From positions 2,790,001-2,854,000 of the forward strand of contig NZ_CP080521.1 of the NCBI RefSeq assembly GCF_019468565.1: a stretch of 64,000 bases of DNA, written 5' to 3'. Both the position numbers and the translations under genes were made by a program. Position 1 is the first letter of the stretch; every line of letters starts with the position of its first letter. The stretch comes from Pseudonocardia sp. DSM 110487 (GTDB lineage: Bacteria; Actinomycetota; Actinomycetes; Mycobacteriales; Pseudonocardiaceae). Below are positions 41,063 to 50,017 of this stretch, in pieces. The notes beneath the pieces were generated by a model. The model saw only the letters and a program-made list of their open reading frames with translations, had not been told where the DNA came from and made no database searches.

Positions 41063-41770
41063 CTAAGACCCCGGGATACCCGAGTCGGGTGGCAGTTCCT
41101 GTCCGGGGCACGCGCTCAGCACGGCGGCGATCGCGTCCCGTTCGGCGGAGGTGACCCACAACCGGTACTTGGTCTTCACCGCCACCTGCCGCGCCACGTA
41201 GTCGCAGCGGTAACCGCGAGCCGGCGGGAGCCAGGTCGCCGCGTCACCGTCGCCCTTCGACTGGTTGACCACCCCCTCGGTGGCCATCAGGTTGAGCGGG
41301 TCGTTCGCGAACCGCTCGCGCGCCTCGACGTCCAGCTGCTGTGCCCCGGTCTGCCACGCGTTGCTCAGCGCCACGACGTGGTCGATCTGCACATCGTCGC
41401 TCGTGTCCTGGCCGCGCCGGAACCGGAAGGTGTGGCCGGAGTACGGGTCGGCGAACATGCCGGCCTGCACCACGCACGAGTGCGTCCCCGGCCGGTACTC
41501 GACCTCGGCGAGGTCGCGGGCGAGCACGTCGTTGCGCTGGTCGCAGCCGTTGCGGTCGATGTCGCGCCAGCTCTGCCCGAACTGATCACGGTCGTACCCG
41601 GTGCGCGGCGCCCTGCCCTTCACCGGGATCGCGACGAGTGCCGTGGCGGCGTCCCCAGTGGGGAGCGGGACGGGGTCGATCCGCACCTGCAACTCGGCGC
41701 AACCCGTCAACAGTGTGAAAAGAAGGACGATAGGGATGAAGTCAGACCATCGCCCGTTACGCACGGTCAT
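41063..41770 (-). CDS. HNH/DUF1524 nuclease-like lipoprotein
   Basis: A 235-residue secreted protein. The N-terminus has a hydrophobic stretch FIPIVLLFTLLTGC with lipobox LTGC, so it is probably lipid-anchored outside the cell. The nuclease core reads VQIDHVVALSNAWQTGA, then NDPLNLMATEGVVNQSKGD, then YRCDYVARQVAVKTKYRL, as in the DUF1524/HNH family. The DH pair and the later Asn and Lys are the expected metal-site residues. Extracellular nucleic-acid scavenging or competition is possible. The start is uncertain: ATG 41770 is used, ATG 41797 is also possible. Confidence 0.85.
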   Translation of the reverse strand: MTVRNGRWSDFIPIVLLFTLLTGCAELQVRIDPVPLPTGDAATALVAIPVKGRAPRTGYDRDQFGQSWRDIDRNGCDQRNDVLARDLAEVEYRPGTHSCVVQAGMFADPYSGHTFRFRRGQDTSDDVQIDHVVALSNAWQTGAQQLDVEARERFANDPLNLMATEGVVNQSKGDGDAATWLPPARGYRCDYVARQVAVKTKYRLWVTSAERDAIAAVLSACPGQELPPDSGIPGS

Positions 41771-41897
41771 ATGATGCATGTGGTGCGTGGTTCGCATCTG
41801 GCCGGAGCGGCTTCATCGGCCGAACGGCCGAGTGCCCACGCGGAATCCATACCTCCGGCTGAGGTGGCTCTCCGTATGCCGGGCGGACCGTGGGGGC

Positions 41898-42053
41898 ATG
41901 ACGAACTTCGCAGAGGTGCTCACCGTGCTGGCCGCGGGCGGCGGGCTCGCAGTGCTGCTGGTGATGGCAGCGGTCCCGTTGATGCTCGATCGCGACCCCA
42001 CGCCGGAGCGCGTGCCGGTGCACCGGGCCGGTGGCGCGCCGGCCCGTCGGTAG
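41898..42053 (+). CDS. small single-pass membrane protein
   Basis: A 51-residue protein with one transmembrane helix (about residues 7-29, VLTVLAAGGGLAVLLVMAAVPLM) and a charged tail with Asp, Arg and Pro. The ATG at 41898 follows GGGGG by 1 base. It ends 20 bases before dnaG. No family is recognised. It may simply be a small membrane peptide upstream of dnaG; its frame is open and its composition is plausible. Confidence 0.5.
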   Translation: MTNFAEVLTVLAAGGGLAVLLVMAAVPLMLDRDPTPERVPVHRAGGAPARR

Positions 42054-42073
42054 GCGCGCCTACACTCCCCATC

Positions 42074-43939
42074 GTGGCGGGCCGGATCCGGGACAGTGAC
42101 ATCGCAGAGGTCCGCGACAGGGTCCGGGTCGACGAGGTCGTCGGCGAGTACGTGGCCCTGCGCAGGGCCGGGGCCGGGTCGCTGAAGGGCCTCTGCCCCT
42201 TCCACGAGGAGAAGACGCCGTCGTTCAACGTGCGGCCGAGCCACGGCACGTTCCACTGCTTCGGCTGCGGCGAGGGCGGCGACGCCATCGCGTTTCTCAT
42301 GAAGATGGACCACATCTCGTTCGTCGAGGCGGTGGAGCGGCTCGCAGAGCGGGTCGGCTTCCGGCTCACGTACGAGGGCGGCGGCAGCTCGGTGCAGCGC
42401 GACCGCGGCACGCGTTCGCGGCTGCTGGAGGCCAACAAGAAGGCCGCCGAGTTCTACGCCGCGCAGCTCAAGACGCCCGAGGCGGCCACGGCCGTCCAGT
42501 TCCTCACCAGCCGCGGTTTCGATGTCGCGGCGGCGCAGCACTTCGGCTGCGGGTACGCGCCCGCCGGGTGGGACGGGCTCACCCGCCACCTGCTCGCGGC
42601 CGGGTTCACGCTCGACGAGCTGATGAAGGCGGGCCTGTCCAAGGAGGGCAGGCGCGGGCCGATCGACCGGTTCCACCGGCGGCTGGTGTGGTCGATCAGG
42701 GACCTCGGCGGCGACGTCGTCGGGTTCGGCGCCCGCAGGCTGTTCGACGACGACGGCATCGAGGCCAAGTACCTCAACACCTCCGACACGCCCGTCTACC
42801 ACAAGACGAAGGTGCTGTTCGGGCTCGACCTCGCGAAGCGGGAGATCGCCAAGCGCCGCCAGGTGGTGGTCGTCGAGGGCTACACCGACGTGATGGCGAT
42901 GCACCTCGCGGGCGTGCCCACCGCCGTCGCGTCCTGTGGCACCGCGTTCGGGGCCGAGCACATCTCGGTGATCCGCCGCCTCATCGGCGACGACTCGTTC
43001 GACCTCGGCGAGGTGATCTACACATTCGACGGCGACGCGGCGGGGCAGGCGGCGGCGCTCAAGGCGTTCGAGGGCGACCAGAGCTTCGCGGCGCAGACCT
43101 TCGTCGCGGTCGCGCCGGACGGGCAGGACCCGTGCGAGCTGCGCCAGGCCCACGGCGACACCGCCGTGCGCGACCTGGTGGCGCGTCGCGAGCCGCTGTT
43201 CGAGTTCGCGATCCGCAGCATGTTGCGCGACCACAACCTGGACACCGCGGAGGGCCGGGTCGCCGCGCTGCAGCGCACGGTGCCGCTCGTGGCGCGGATC
43301 AAGCGCGAGGACCTGCGCGACGAGTACGCCCGCCGCCTCGCAGGCTGGACGAGCTGGGACGACATCGCGCTGGTGGTCCGGCGCGTCCGGGAGGCGGCAG
43401 GGGCGCCTGCCGAGCCGGTGCGCGGCGCCCGCAACGGGCGCCGGGAGCACGCCGCGCCACCGCCGACGGACGACCCGCGGCTGCACCTGCAGCGCGAGGC
43501 GCTCAAGGCGGCGCTGCAGATCCCGGCCGTGGCCGGGCCGAGCTACGACGAGCTACCCGAGCAGGTCTTCGTCCACCCGGCGTTCGCCGCCGTGCACCGC
43601 GCCATGCAGGCCGCCGGCGGTGTGTGCAGCGGCCGGGATGGCCACGCGTGGCTGGAGGCGGTGCTCGCCGAGTGCCCGCAGGAGGCGCGCGGGCTGGTCA
43701 CGGAGCTGGCCGTGGAGCCGCTCGAGCTGCCGAAGCGCAACACCGACGAGGCCCGCTACGTCGGCAGCGTCATCGCGGGGGTGCGACTGGCGCTGGTCGA
43801 GGCGCAGGTGGCGGAGCTGAAGGCCCGGCTGCAGCGCACCAATCCGGTGGAGGAAACCGATGCCTACCACCAGCTCTTCGGCGACCTCGTACCGCTGGAG
43901 CAGTACCGGATCGCGCTGCGGGAGCAGGCGGCGAGATGA
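42074..43939 (+). CDS. dnaG: DNA primase
   Basis: A 621-residue primase. The N-terminal CHC2 zinc ribbon reads CPFHEEKTPSF then FHCFGCGEGG (residues ~36-65). The catalytic core has the Toprim motif VVVEGYTDVMAMH (about residue 270) and the acidic YTFDGDAAGQAA near residue 318. A C-terminal helical helicase-interaction region is rich in Glu and Leu. It synthesises RNA primers at the replication fork. The GTG at 42074 places the zinc domain at the usual distance. The next gene overlaps its stop (ATGA). Confidence 0.96.
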   Translation: MAGRIRDSDIAEVRDRVRVDEVVGEYVALRRAGAGSLKGLCPFHEEKTPSFNVRPSHGTFHCFGCGEGGDAIAFLMKMDHISFVEAVERLAERVGFRLTYEGGGSSVQRDRGTRSRLLEANKKAAEFYAAQLKTPEAATAVQFLTSRGFDVAAAQHFGCGYAPAGWDGLTRHLLAAGFTLDELMKAGLSKEGRRGPIDRFHRRLVWSIRDLGGDVVGFGARRLFDDDGIEAKYLNTSDTPVYHKTKVLFGLDLAKREIAKRRQVVVVEGYTDVMAMHLAGVPTAVASCGTAFGAEHISVIRRLIGDDSFDLGEVIYTFDGDAAGQAAALKAFEGDQSFAAQTFVAVAPDGQDPCELRQAHGDTAVRDLVARREPLFEFAIRSMLRDHNLDTAEGRVAALQRTVPLVARIKREDLRDEYARRLAGWTSWDDIALVVRRVREAAGAPAEPVRGARNGRREHAAPPPTDDPRLHLQREALKAALQIPAVAGPSYDELPEQVFVHPAFAAVHRAMQAAGGVCSGRDGHAWLEAVLAECPQEARGLVTELAVEPLELPKRNTDEARYVGSVIAGVRLALVEAQVAELKARLQRTNPVEETDAYHQLFGDLVPLEQYRIALREQAAR

Positions 43940-44454
43940 ACCTGTTCCGCAAGCTGCTGGGGCGCGAGGAGGCGCCCGCCGACATCGCGGGCCGGCTCGC
44001 CACCGACGAACGCGTGCTCGCGGTCGCCGCGGTTGGTGACGACGCGCATCTCGTCGTCACCTCCCACGGGCTGTGGCTTCCGGGCGACGAGGGTCCGCGG
44101 CTGGTGGGGTGGCACCTGGTCAGCAAGGCCACCTGGGGAAATGGCGCCCTCACGGTCGTCGAGGCGGAGGAGACCGAGACGATCGGAGGCGCCGTGCTGC
44201 TCACCGACCTGCCACCGCGCCGGCTACGGCTGGCCGAACCCGGTCGCGTTCCGGAGACGGTGCACGCCCGGGTGGAGGAGTCGATCCGCAGCCGCCACCA
44301 CCGCGACCTGCCCGGGGGCGGAGCATGGTTCGTGCAGCGCAAGATTGCCGGCGGCGACGGCATCGTGCTGCAGGTCCGGCCCGACCCGGGCACCGACGTG
44401 GCGCTCGTGCGCCAGGTCGTGGCCGACGTCGAGCGCACCCTGGGCCGCGCATGA
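43936..44454 (+). CDS. conserved actinobacterial protein coupled to dnaG
   Basis: A 172-residue soluble protein starting MNLFRKLLGREEAPADIAGRL. Strands such as VLAVAAVGDDAHLVVTSHGLWLP and ALTVVEAEETETIGGAVLLTDLPP, and a closing helix VALVRQVVADVERTL, suggest a mixed beta fold. I do not recognise a named family. ATGA overlaps with dnaG upstream and with the methyltransferase downstream imply tight translational coupling. The function is unknown. Confidence 0.8.
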   Translation: MNLFRKLLGREEAPADIAGRLATDERVLAVAAVGDDAHLVVTSHGLWLPGDEGPRLVGWHLVSKATWGNGALTVVEAEETETIGGAVLLTDLPPRRLRLAEPGRVPETVHARVEESIRSRHHRDLPGGGAWFVQRKIAGGDGIVLQVRPDPGTDVALVRQVVADVERTLGRA

Positions 44455-45218
44455 CCGCGCCCACCTGGGATCCCGCGCTCTACCTCGACTTCGACGACCA
44501 CCGCTCGCGCCCGTTCCGCGACCTGCTCGCGCGGGTGGGTGCCACATCCCCGCGCCGGGTCGTCGACCTCGGCTGCGGCCCTGGCCACCTCACGGACCTG
44601 CTCTCCGCCCGCTGGCCGGAGGCACAGGTCACCGCACTCGACTCCTCTCCGGACATGGTGGCGGCTGCCCGGGAACGCGGGGTCGCCGCGGAGCTCGCCG
44701 ACGTCGTCGACTGGACGCCTGCCCCCGACACCGACGTGGTGATCACCAACGCGGTGCTGCAATGGGTGCCGTCGCACCCGCGGCTGCTGCCCCGCTGGCT
44801 CGAGGCGCTGCCCTCGAGGGCGTGGTTCGCGATGCAGGTGCCGGGCAACTTCGACGCCCCGTCCCACGTGCTGATCCGGGAGCTGCTCGCCGAGCCGCGT
44901 TGGCAGGGCAGCGTGCAGGTGCGCGCGGAGACGACGGTGCCGGAGCCCGCCGAGTACGCGGAGATCCTCGCCGCGCACGCGGTGCACGTCGACGTCTGGG
45001 AGACCACCTACTTGCAGCGGCTCACCGGCGACGACCCGGTGCTGCAGTGGGTGAGCGGCACCGCGCTGCGTCCCGTCCGCGACGCGCTCCCCGCCGACGA
45101 CTACGCGGCCTTCCGCGCCGAGCTGGCACCGCGGCTACGAGCCGCATACCCCGTGCGGGGAGACGGCAGCACGTGGTTCCCCTTCCGCCGCATCTTTGCC
45201 GTGGCGCAGACGGGATAG
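44451..45218 (+). CDS. trans-aconitate 2-methyltransferase-like SAM methyltransferase
   Basis: A 255-residue class I methyltransferase. SAM motif I is VVDLGCGPGHLTDLL (about residues 38-52), with the acidic loop ALDSSPDMVAAARERG after it. ITNAVLQWVPSHPRLL and WFAMQVPGNFDAPSHVLIREL are typical of the Tam group, which methylates trans-aconitate and so removes an aconitase inhibitor. The ATG overlaps the upstream stop (ATGA). The rtcB gene follows after 44 bases. The substrate call rests on family resemblance only. Confidence 0.85.
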   Translation: MTAPTWDPALYLDFDDHRSRPFRDLLARVGATSPRRVVDLGCGPGHLTDLLSARWPEAQVTALDSSPDMVAAARERGVAAELADVVDWTPAPDTDVVITNAVLQWVPSHPRLLPRWLEALPSRAWFAMQVPGNFDAPSHVLIRELLAEPRWQGSVQVRAETTVPEPAEYAEILAAHAVHVDVWETTYLQRLTGDDPVLQWVSGTALRPVRDALPADDYAAFRAELAPRLRAAYPVRGDGSTWFPFRRIFAVAQTG

Positions 45219-45262
45219 CCAATTCGCGGGTGCGCCCGGCTCCCGGCTGGTACACCTCTCCC

Positions 45263-46441
45263 GTGGAGGAGATCACCAAGGGCCTGCTGAACTGGGCGTC
45301 GATCCTCGAGGACGCCACCCGTGAACAGGCTCTCCAGACCGCCCGGATGCCGTTCGTACGCCCGCACGTCGCGCTGATGCCCGACGCGCACCTCGGCATG
45401 GGATCGACGGTCGGCAGCGTGATCCCCACGGTGAAGGCGGTGATGCCGGCGAGCGTCGGCGTCGACATCGGCTGTGGCATGGCGGCGGTGCGCACCCAGC
45501 TCACGAAGGACGACATCGCCGAGATCGGCGAGCTGTCCGCGCTGCGGAAGGCGATCGAGGCCACCGTTCCCGTCTCCAAGGGCGGCTACAACCGGAAGCT
45601 GACGGACACGGCAGAGGCCCGCGTCATCGAGCTGGAGGCGCTCGCCGAGCGGGCACAGTTCGACCCGGGTTCCTACGCGGGGAACTGGCGGCTGCAGCTG
45701 GGCACGCTCGGCTCGGGCAACCACTTCATCGAGCTGTGCCTCGACGAGGCCGACCGGCTGTGGGTGTTCCTGCACTCCGGCTCGCGCGGGGTGGGCAACA
45801 AGATCGCGCAGCGGCACGTCCGCACCGCGCAGCAGCTGTGCGAGCGGTGGTGGGTCGAGCTGCCGCACCGCGACCTCGCCTACCTGCCGGAGGGCATCGA
45901 CGAGTTCTGGCACTACATCCGCGAGCTGCGCTGGGCGCAGCGCTTCGCGCTGGAGAACCGCGCCGAGATGCTCGACCGGATCGTCGGCTGCATCGCCGAG
46001 TGGGCCGGCCGGGAGATCGAGCGCGCCGAGGACGTCCAGTGCCACCACAACTACACCGAGCAGGAGCGGCACTTCGGCACCGACGTCTGGCTCACGCGGA
46101 AGGGCGCGATCGATGCTTCCGAGGGGCGGCGCGGGCTGATACCGGGCTCGATGGGCACGCGCTCGTACGTGGTGACGGGGCTGGGCAATCCGGCCTCGTT
46201 CAACTCGGCGCCGCACGGGGCGGGGCGCAACTTCTCCCGGCGGGCCGCGCGCGCGAAGTTCACGGTGGAGCAGCTCGCCGAGGCGATGGCCGGCATCGAG
46301 TGGCGGGCCACGAACGCCGAGGCGTTCCTCGACGAGATCCCGGATGCCTACAAGTCCATCGACGTCGTGATGGAGGACGCGAAGGACCTGGTCGCGGTGG
46401 ATCACACCCTGCGCCAGGTCCTGAACGTGAAGGGCGACTGA
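45263..46441 (+). CDS. rtcB: RNA-splicing ligase RtcB
   Basis: A 392-residue RtcB. Active-site motifs include MPDAHLGMGSTVGSVIP, VGVDIGCGMAAVRTQL (Mn2+ Cys/Asp ligands), GTLGSGNHFIEL, FLHSGSRGVGN, and the guanylylation region SAPHGAGRNFSR. RtcB joins 2',3'-cyclic-phosphate and 5'-OH RNA ends using GTP and Mn2+. No RtcA or RtcR is nearby, nor an obvious toxin cutter in this window. The GTG at 45263 gives the usual EEITKGLLNWASILE start. Confidence 0.94.
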   Translation: MEEITKGLLNWASILEDATREQALQTARMPFVRPHVALMPDAHLGMGSTVGSVIPTVKAVMPASVGVDIGCGMAAVRTQLTKDDIAEIGELSALRKAIEATVPVSKGGYNRKLTDTAEARVIELEALAERAQFDPGSYAGNWRLQLGTLGSGNHFIELCLDEADRLWVFLHSGSRGVGNKIAQRHVRTAQQLCERWWVELPHRDLAYLPEGIDEFWHYIRELRWAQRFALENRAEMLDRIVGCIAEWAGREIERAEDVQCHHNYTEQERHFGTDVWLTRKGAIDASEGRRGLIPGSMGTRSYVVTGLGNPASFNSAPHGAGRNFSRRAARAKFTVEQLAEAMAGIEWRATNAEAFLDEIPDAYKSIDVVMEDAKDLVAVDHTLRQVLNVKGD

Positions 46442-46483
46442 TGGCTTGACCTTGACACGGATGTCAGCCCTTACGTTCGGGAT

Positions 46484-47281
46484 ATGAGCAATTTCGTCGT
46501 CCACCGCAACGGCCGCCCGGCCACCACAGAGGACCTGGCCCCGCTCGCATTCGCGGGCTACGCGCACTTCACCGCCGCTCAGGTGCGCGGGGGCCGGGTC
46601 CGCGCGCTCGACCTGCACCTCGAGCGCCTGCACACCGCGTCGGTGGAGCTGTTCGGCCGGGCGCTGCCCGACGACCAGGTGCGGTCCTACCTGCGGGCCG
46701 CCGTCGAGGCGGGCCCGGCGGACGCGTCCTTGCTGGCCACCGTGTACCAGCCGGCGGGGGAGTTCACCGCAGGTGGGAGCGACCTCGACGTGCTGGTCCG
46801 CACGGGGCCACCCGCGTCCGGTCCCGAGGGGCCGCTGGCCCTCACGGCCGTGGAGCACGAGCGCGACCTCCCGGCCGTGAAGCACGTCGGAGAGGTGGCC
46901 AAGACCTACCTGCTGCGCCAGGCCGTCGCGCAGGGATTCGACGACGCCGCGTTCGTCGACCGCGGGGGCCGGCTCAGCGAGGCGACGATCTGGAACCTGG
47001 CGTTCTGGGACGGCGCCGCCGTGGTGTGGCCCGTCGCGGACGTGCTCCGGGGCATCACGATGGGCATCCTGCGGCGGCAGCTGGACCGCCTCGGTGTGCC
47101 ACAGCGGGAGAAGGAGGTCACGCTCGGCGACCTGCCGACGCTGCGCGGCGCCGTCGTCATGAACTCGTGGACGCCGGGGGTCGCGGTGCGCCGGATCGGC
47201 CCGGTACCGGTGCCGGATGCGCCCGACTTCATCCAGCTCCTCCACCGGGCCTACGACGCGGAACCGCTCGTCGCGCCCTGA
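46484..47281 (+). CDS. class IV aminotransferase (PLP fold type IV)
   Basis: A 265-residue fold-type IV PLP enzyme. The two-domain layout shows GGRVRALDLHLERLHTASVELFG, the presumed PLP Lys in AVKHVGEVAKTYLL near residue 130, and the conserved Glu in GRLSEATIWNLAF. Relatives include branched-chain aminotransferases, D-amino-acid transaminases and aminodeoxychorismate lyases; the residues seen do not separate these. ATG 46484 is used. Its stop is immediately followed by four copies of a 15-bp repeat. Confidence 0.85.
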   Translation: MSNFVVHRNGRPATTEDLAPLAFAGYAHFTAAQVRGGRVRALDLHLERLHTASVELFGRALPDDQVRSYLRAAVEAGPADASLLATVYQPAGEFTAGGSDLDVLVRTGPPASGPEGPLALTAVEHERDLPAVKHVGEVAKTYLLRQAVAQGFDDAAFVDRGGRLSEATIWNLAFWDGAAVVWPVADVLRGITMGILRRQLDRLGVPQREKEVTLGDLPTLRGAVVMNSWTPGVAVRRIGPVPVPDAPDFIQLLHRAYDAEPLVAP

Positions 47282-47340
47282 CTACTGGGTCGCGGACTAC
47301 TGGGTCGCGGACTACTGGGTCGCGGACTACTGGGTCGCCG
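47281..47340. repeat. four tandem copies of a 15-bp unit
   Basis: The unit ACTACTGGGTCGCGG occurs at 47281, 47296 and 47311, with a last copy (one base changed) at 47326. Its length is a multiple of three. On the minus strand each unit holds the final residues ATQ and TAG stop of the convergent glycosidase, so the stop codon is repeated four times in frame. It fills the whole tail-to-tail gap. Confidence 0.9.
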
Positions 47341-48901
47341 GCCGCAGCGCGGCGGCCTGCGAGTAGCGGCAGTTGGGGTCCCACAGGATGAACGAGCGGA
47401 TGCCGTTGGCCTCCGCTGCCTGGATCTGCGCGCGTACCTCGGCCGGCCCGTAGGCCACCTTGAGGCTGAACGCCTGCAGCCACGGGATCACCGAGGTCGG
47501 CGTGCCGTGCGTGAGTTTCACGAAGTCGGCGAGCGAGCGGGCCGTGATGTCGTAGGGCGCCGACTCCGGGCTGGCCACACCGTATTCGCCGCGACCCCAG
47601 TGCGACGGGTACACCATCGGCGCCACGTAGTCGGTGTACGGCGCCATCAGCGTGATGTCCTGCGCGATTTGGGTGGGGCGAGTGGCCGCTATCCCGAAAA
47701 CGGACGCGCCGAGCAGGGTGCCGTGCTTGCGCACCTCCGGGCGGGTCTCCGCGAGGAAGTCGGCAATCGACTGCTCCGGGGTGGTCGTGAGCCCTTCGAA
47801 ATGCATTCCGCTGACGGGACCGTCGGGCCGGCGGACGTAGTCGTAGAGGATCTCGTCGAACCCGAGGGCGGCTGCTTCCTCGGCGAGCGCCACGTTGTAG
47901 GCGCGTACCTCGGGATTGGCGAAGTTCGTGAACGAGTACTGACCGTAACCACTCGTATAGGGGGTGCCGTTGGCGTTCTGCACGAGCCGTTCGTGCTTCC
48001 CGCCGCGCCACGAGGCCGCCCCGAGCACCGGGTCGCGGAACGCCACGATCCGACCGACTACGCGAATTCCGGCCGCGTGCAGCTGGTCGAGGACGGCGCG
48101 GGGGTCGTAGTAGCCCTTGACCGCCCCGATCTCCACGGCGAGCGGCACCTGGGAGGCGTAGCCGACCTCACCACTCTCGTCCTTGATGTCCAGCTGGATC
48201 GTGTCGATCGCGCCGTCCTTCGCCAGCTGCAGCACCGGCTCGCGCAGCGACGGTGCGCTCCACGCCTGCCCGGTCATGTGCACCGCGCGCATGCCCGGGT
48301 GCAGGACCGGGATCGGTACCTTCTGCGCCGTCGTGTTGCCGGCGGCGTCCCGCGCGAGCAGGTCGACGTCGGCGGCACCTGCCGGCTCCGTCACGGAGAA
48401 GGCGCCGTCATCGTCCAGTTCGTACGGCGTGCCGTTGACGAGGAGCTCGTCGGCGCCCTCGACCCTGCCCTTGACCTCGGCGGACGCGTCGAGCGCCGTC
48501 GGCGGCACCGGGTCGACGAACAGGGCGGGCGCGGTGGCGTCCACCGTGAAGTCGATGTTCGTGCCGAGCCCCGGCAGCGGCATGGCCGCGTCGGGGGAGC
48601 TGACGGCGAGGGTGTGCTCGCCCTCCGGGAGCGCGGACGCGTCGAGCACGAAGCGGGGCCCGTCGCGGCGCACCGGGGCCGGGGCGCCGTCGAGCAGCAC
48701 CTCGACCTCGGACGGGTCGGCGAGCGCGGTGATCTGGACGTCACGCAGGGCCGCGGGGGTGAAGGACCCGCCGTCGGCCACGCCGCTCACGGTGACGTCC
48801 GGCTGCAGCCATGCCACGACCAGAACCAGCATGCCGGCGACGATCAGCGCGATCGCACCTGGCACGAGGAACCGGTGGGGGGCGGACACCGGACGATCCA
48901 T
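47327..48901 (-). CDS. putative glycoside hydrolase (DUF4015 family), membrane-anchored
   Basis: A 524-residue protein. An N-terminal membrane anchor (about residues 13-33, LVPGAIALIVAGMLVLVVAWL) precedes two beta-rich modules (~40-225). A C-terminal TIM-barrel-like DUF4015 domain follows: DTIQLDIKDESGEVGYAS, IRVVGRIVAFRDPV, FDEILYDYVRRPDG and DYVAPMVYPSHWG. The family is predicted to hydrolyse surface or cell-wall glycans. AAGGAG precedes ATG 48901 by 5 bases. Its C-terminus lies in a 15-bp tandem repeat. The deacetylase gene is divergent. The substrate is unknown. Confidence 0.85.
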   Translation of the reverse strand: MDRPVSAPHRFLVPGAIALIVAGMLVLVVAWLQPDVTVSGVADGGSFTPAALRDVQITALADPSEVEVLLDGAPAPVRRDGPRFVLDASALPEGEHTLAVSSPDAAMPLPGLGTNIDFTVDATAPALFVDPVPPTALDASAEVKGRVEGADELLVNGTPYELDDDGAFSVTEPAGAADVDLLARDAAGNTTAQKVPIPVLHPGMRAVHMTGQAWSAPSLREPVLQLAKDGAIDTIQLDIKDESGEVGYASQVPLAVEIGAVKGYYDPRAVLDQLHAAGIRVVGRIVAFRDPVLGAASWRGGKHERLVQNANGTPYTSGYGQYSFTNFANPEVRAYNVALAEEAAALGFDEILYDYVRRPDGPVSGMHFEGLTTTPEQSIADFLAETRPEVRKHGTLLGASVFGIAATRPTQIAQDITLMAPYTDYVAPMVYPSHWGRGEYGVASPESAPYDITARSLADFVKLTHGTPTSVIPWLQAFSLKVAYGPAEVRAQIQAAEANGIRSFILWDPNCRYSQAAALRPATQ

Positions 48902-49024
48902 CGGAACTCCTTCGACACGGTGGAAGGTGATCACTCTCGCAGTACCCGGACCGTCCGTGTGCCGGAACAACACCATGGTGTGATCAAGTAATGATCCGGG
49001 TGGTCCGCTGGGTAGCGTTTCCGC

Positions 49025-50017
49025 ATGCCTCGGTTGCGTATCGTTGCGGCGTCGGTCGCCGTGCTTCTCGCCGCCGGTTGCGGAACGGATTCCGGCAGCA
49101 CTCGATCCGTTTCCGCGACCCCGGCCCCGGCTCCTGCGCCGGTCGATCCCGCGCAGGTTCAGGCCAACGAGCTCGGCCGCATTCCCGTGCTCATGTACCA
49201 CCGGGTCATCGCCACAACCACATCGGTCTACGACCGCACGCCGGACGATTTCCGGGCCGAGCTGGAACGCCTCGCGCGCGAGAACTACGTGCCCGTCACC
49301 ACGGCCGATTTCGCCGCGGGGCGCATCGACATCCCGGCCGGCACGCACCCCGTGGTGCTGACGTTCGACGACGGCGACCCGACCCAGATCACGCTCGGCC
49401 CGGATGGCAGGCCCGCGCCGGGTACCGCGGTGCGCACGCTGCTCGACGTCGCCGCAGCGCATCCCGGGTTCCGGCCGGTGGCGAGCATGTACGTCAACGC
49501 GGAGCCGTTCGGCGGCGGCCCGGGAGGCGCGGCGGCCCTGCGCTGGCTGCGCGACAACGGCTTCGAGATCGGCAACCACACCTTCGGCCACACCAACCTG
49601 CGCACGGCGTCGGCGGAGAAGGCGCGGCAGGACATCGTCCGGGGTGACCAGGCGATCCGGCAGGCGGTGCCCGGTTACCAGCCCGCGACGCTCGCGCTCC
49701 CGTTCGGCGCGCGGCCGCGGGACCCGGAGCTGCCGGCACGCGGAGACGGGTACGACTACTCGGGCGTGCTGCTCGTGGGCGCGAACCCGGCCCCGTCGCC
49801 GTTCGCCGAGGAGTTCGCGCCGCGGGCCATCCCGCGGATCCGCTCGCAGGGCCCGACCGGGAGCGAGGCCGAGTTCGGGTCGTCGGTGTGGCTCGACAAG
49901 ATGGCGGCGAGTGCAGGCACCCGCTACACGTCCGACGGCAACCCGGCCGTGATCTCCTACCCGACGGGCAAGGCCGCCCCGGCCGCCCAGTACGCGGCGG
50001 CCGCCTCTCCCTACTGA
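49025..50017 (+). CDS. polysaccharide deacetylase-family lipoprotein
   Basis: A 330-residue protein of carbohydrate esterase family 4. The signal RLRIVAASVAVLLAAGC ends with lipobox AAGC, so it is lipid-anchored outside. The NodB core shows PVLMYHRV, VVLTFDDGD (catalytic Asp and metal Asp) and IGNHTFGHTNL (metal His pair), followed by ALPFGARPRD. These enzymes remove N-acetyl groups from cell-wall or surface glycans. It is divergent from the DUF4015 glycosidase and overlaps the GH20-like gene tail to tail by 7 bases. Confidence 0.9.
   Translation: MPRLRIVAASVAVLLAAGCGTDSGSTRSVSATPAPAPAPVDPAQVQANELGRIPVLMYHRVIATTTSVYDRTPDDFRAELERLARENYVPVTTADFAAGRIDIPAGTHPVVLTFDDGDPTQITLGPDGRPAPGTAVRTLLDVAAAHPGFRPVASMYVNAEPFGGGPGGAAALRWLRDNGFEIGNHTFGHTNLRTASAEKARQDIVRGDQAIRQAVPGYQPATLALPFGARPRDPELPARGDGYDYSGVLLVGANPAPSPFAEEFAPRAIPRIRSQGPTGSEAEFGSSVWLDKMAASAGTRYTSDGNPAVISYPTGKAAPAAQYAAAASPY

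Noticed and set aside
46452..46480. TTGACA upstream of the class IV aminotransferase as a sigma-70 promoter
   Set aside because: No convincing -10 element occurs at 16-18 bases, so the match is likely chance.
47281..47340. The 15-bp tandem array considered as a CRISPR array
   Set aside because: The units are directly adjacent with no spacers, and no cas gene is present. It is a simple tandem repeat.
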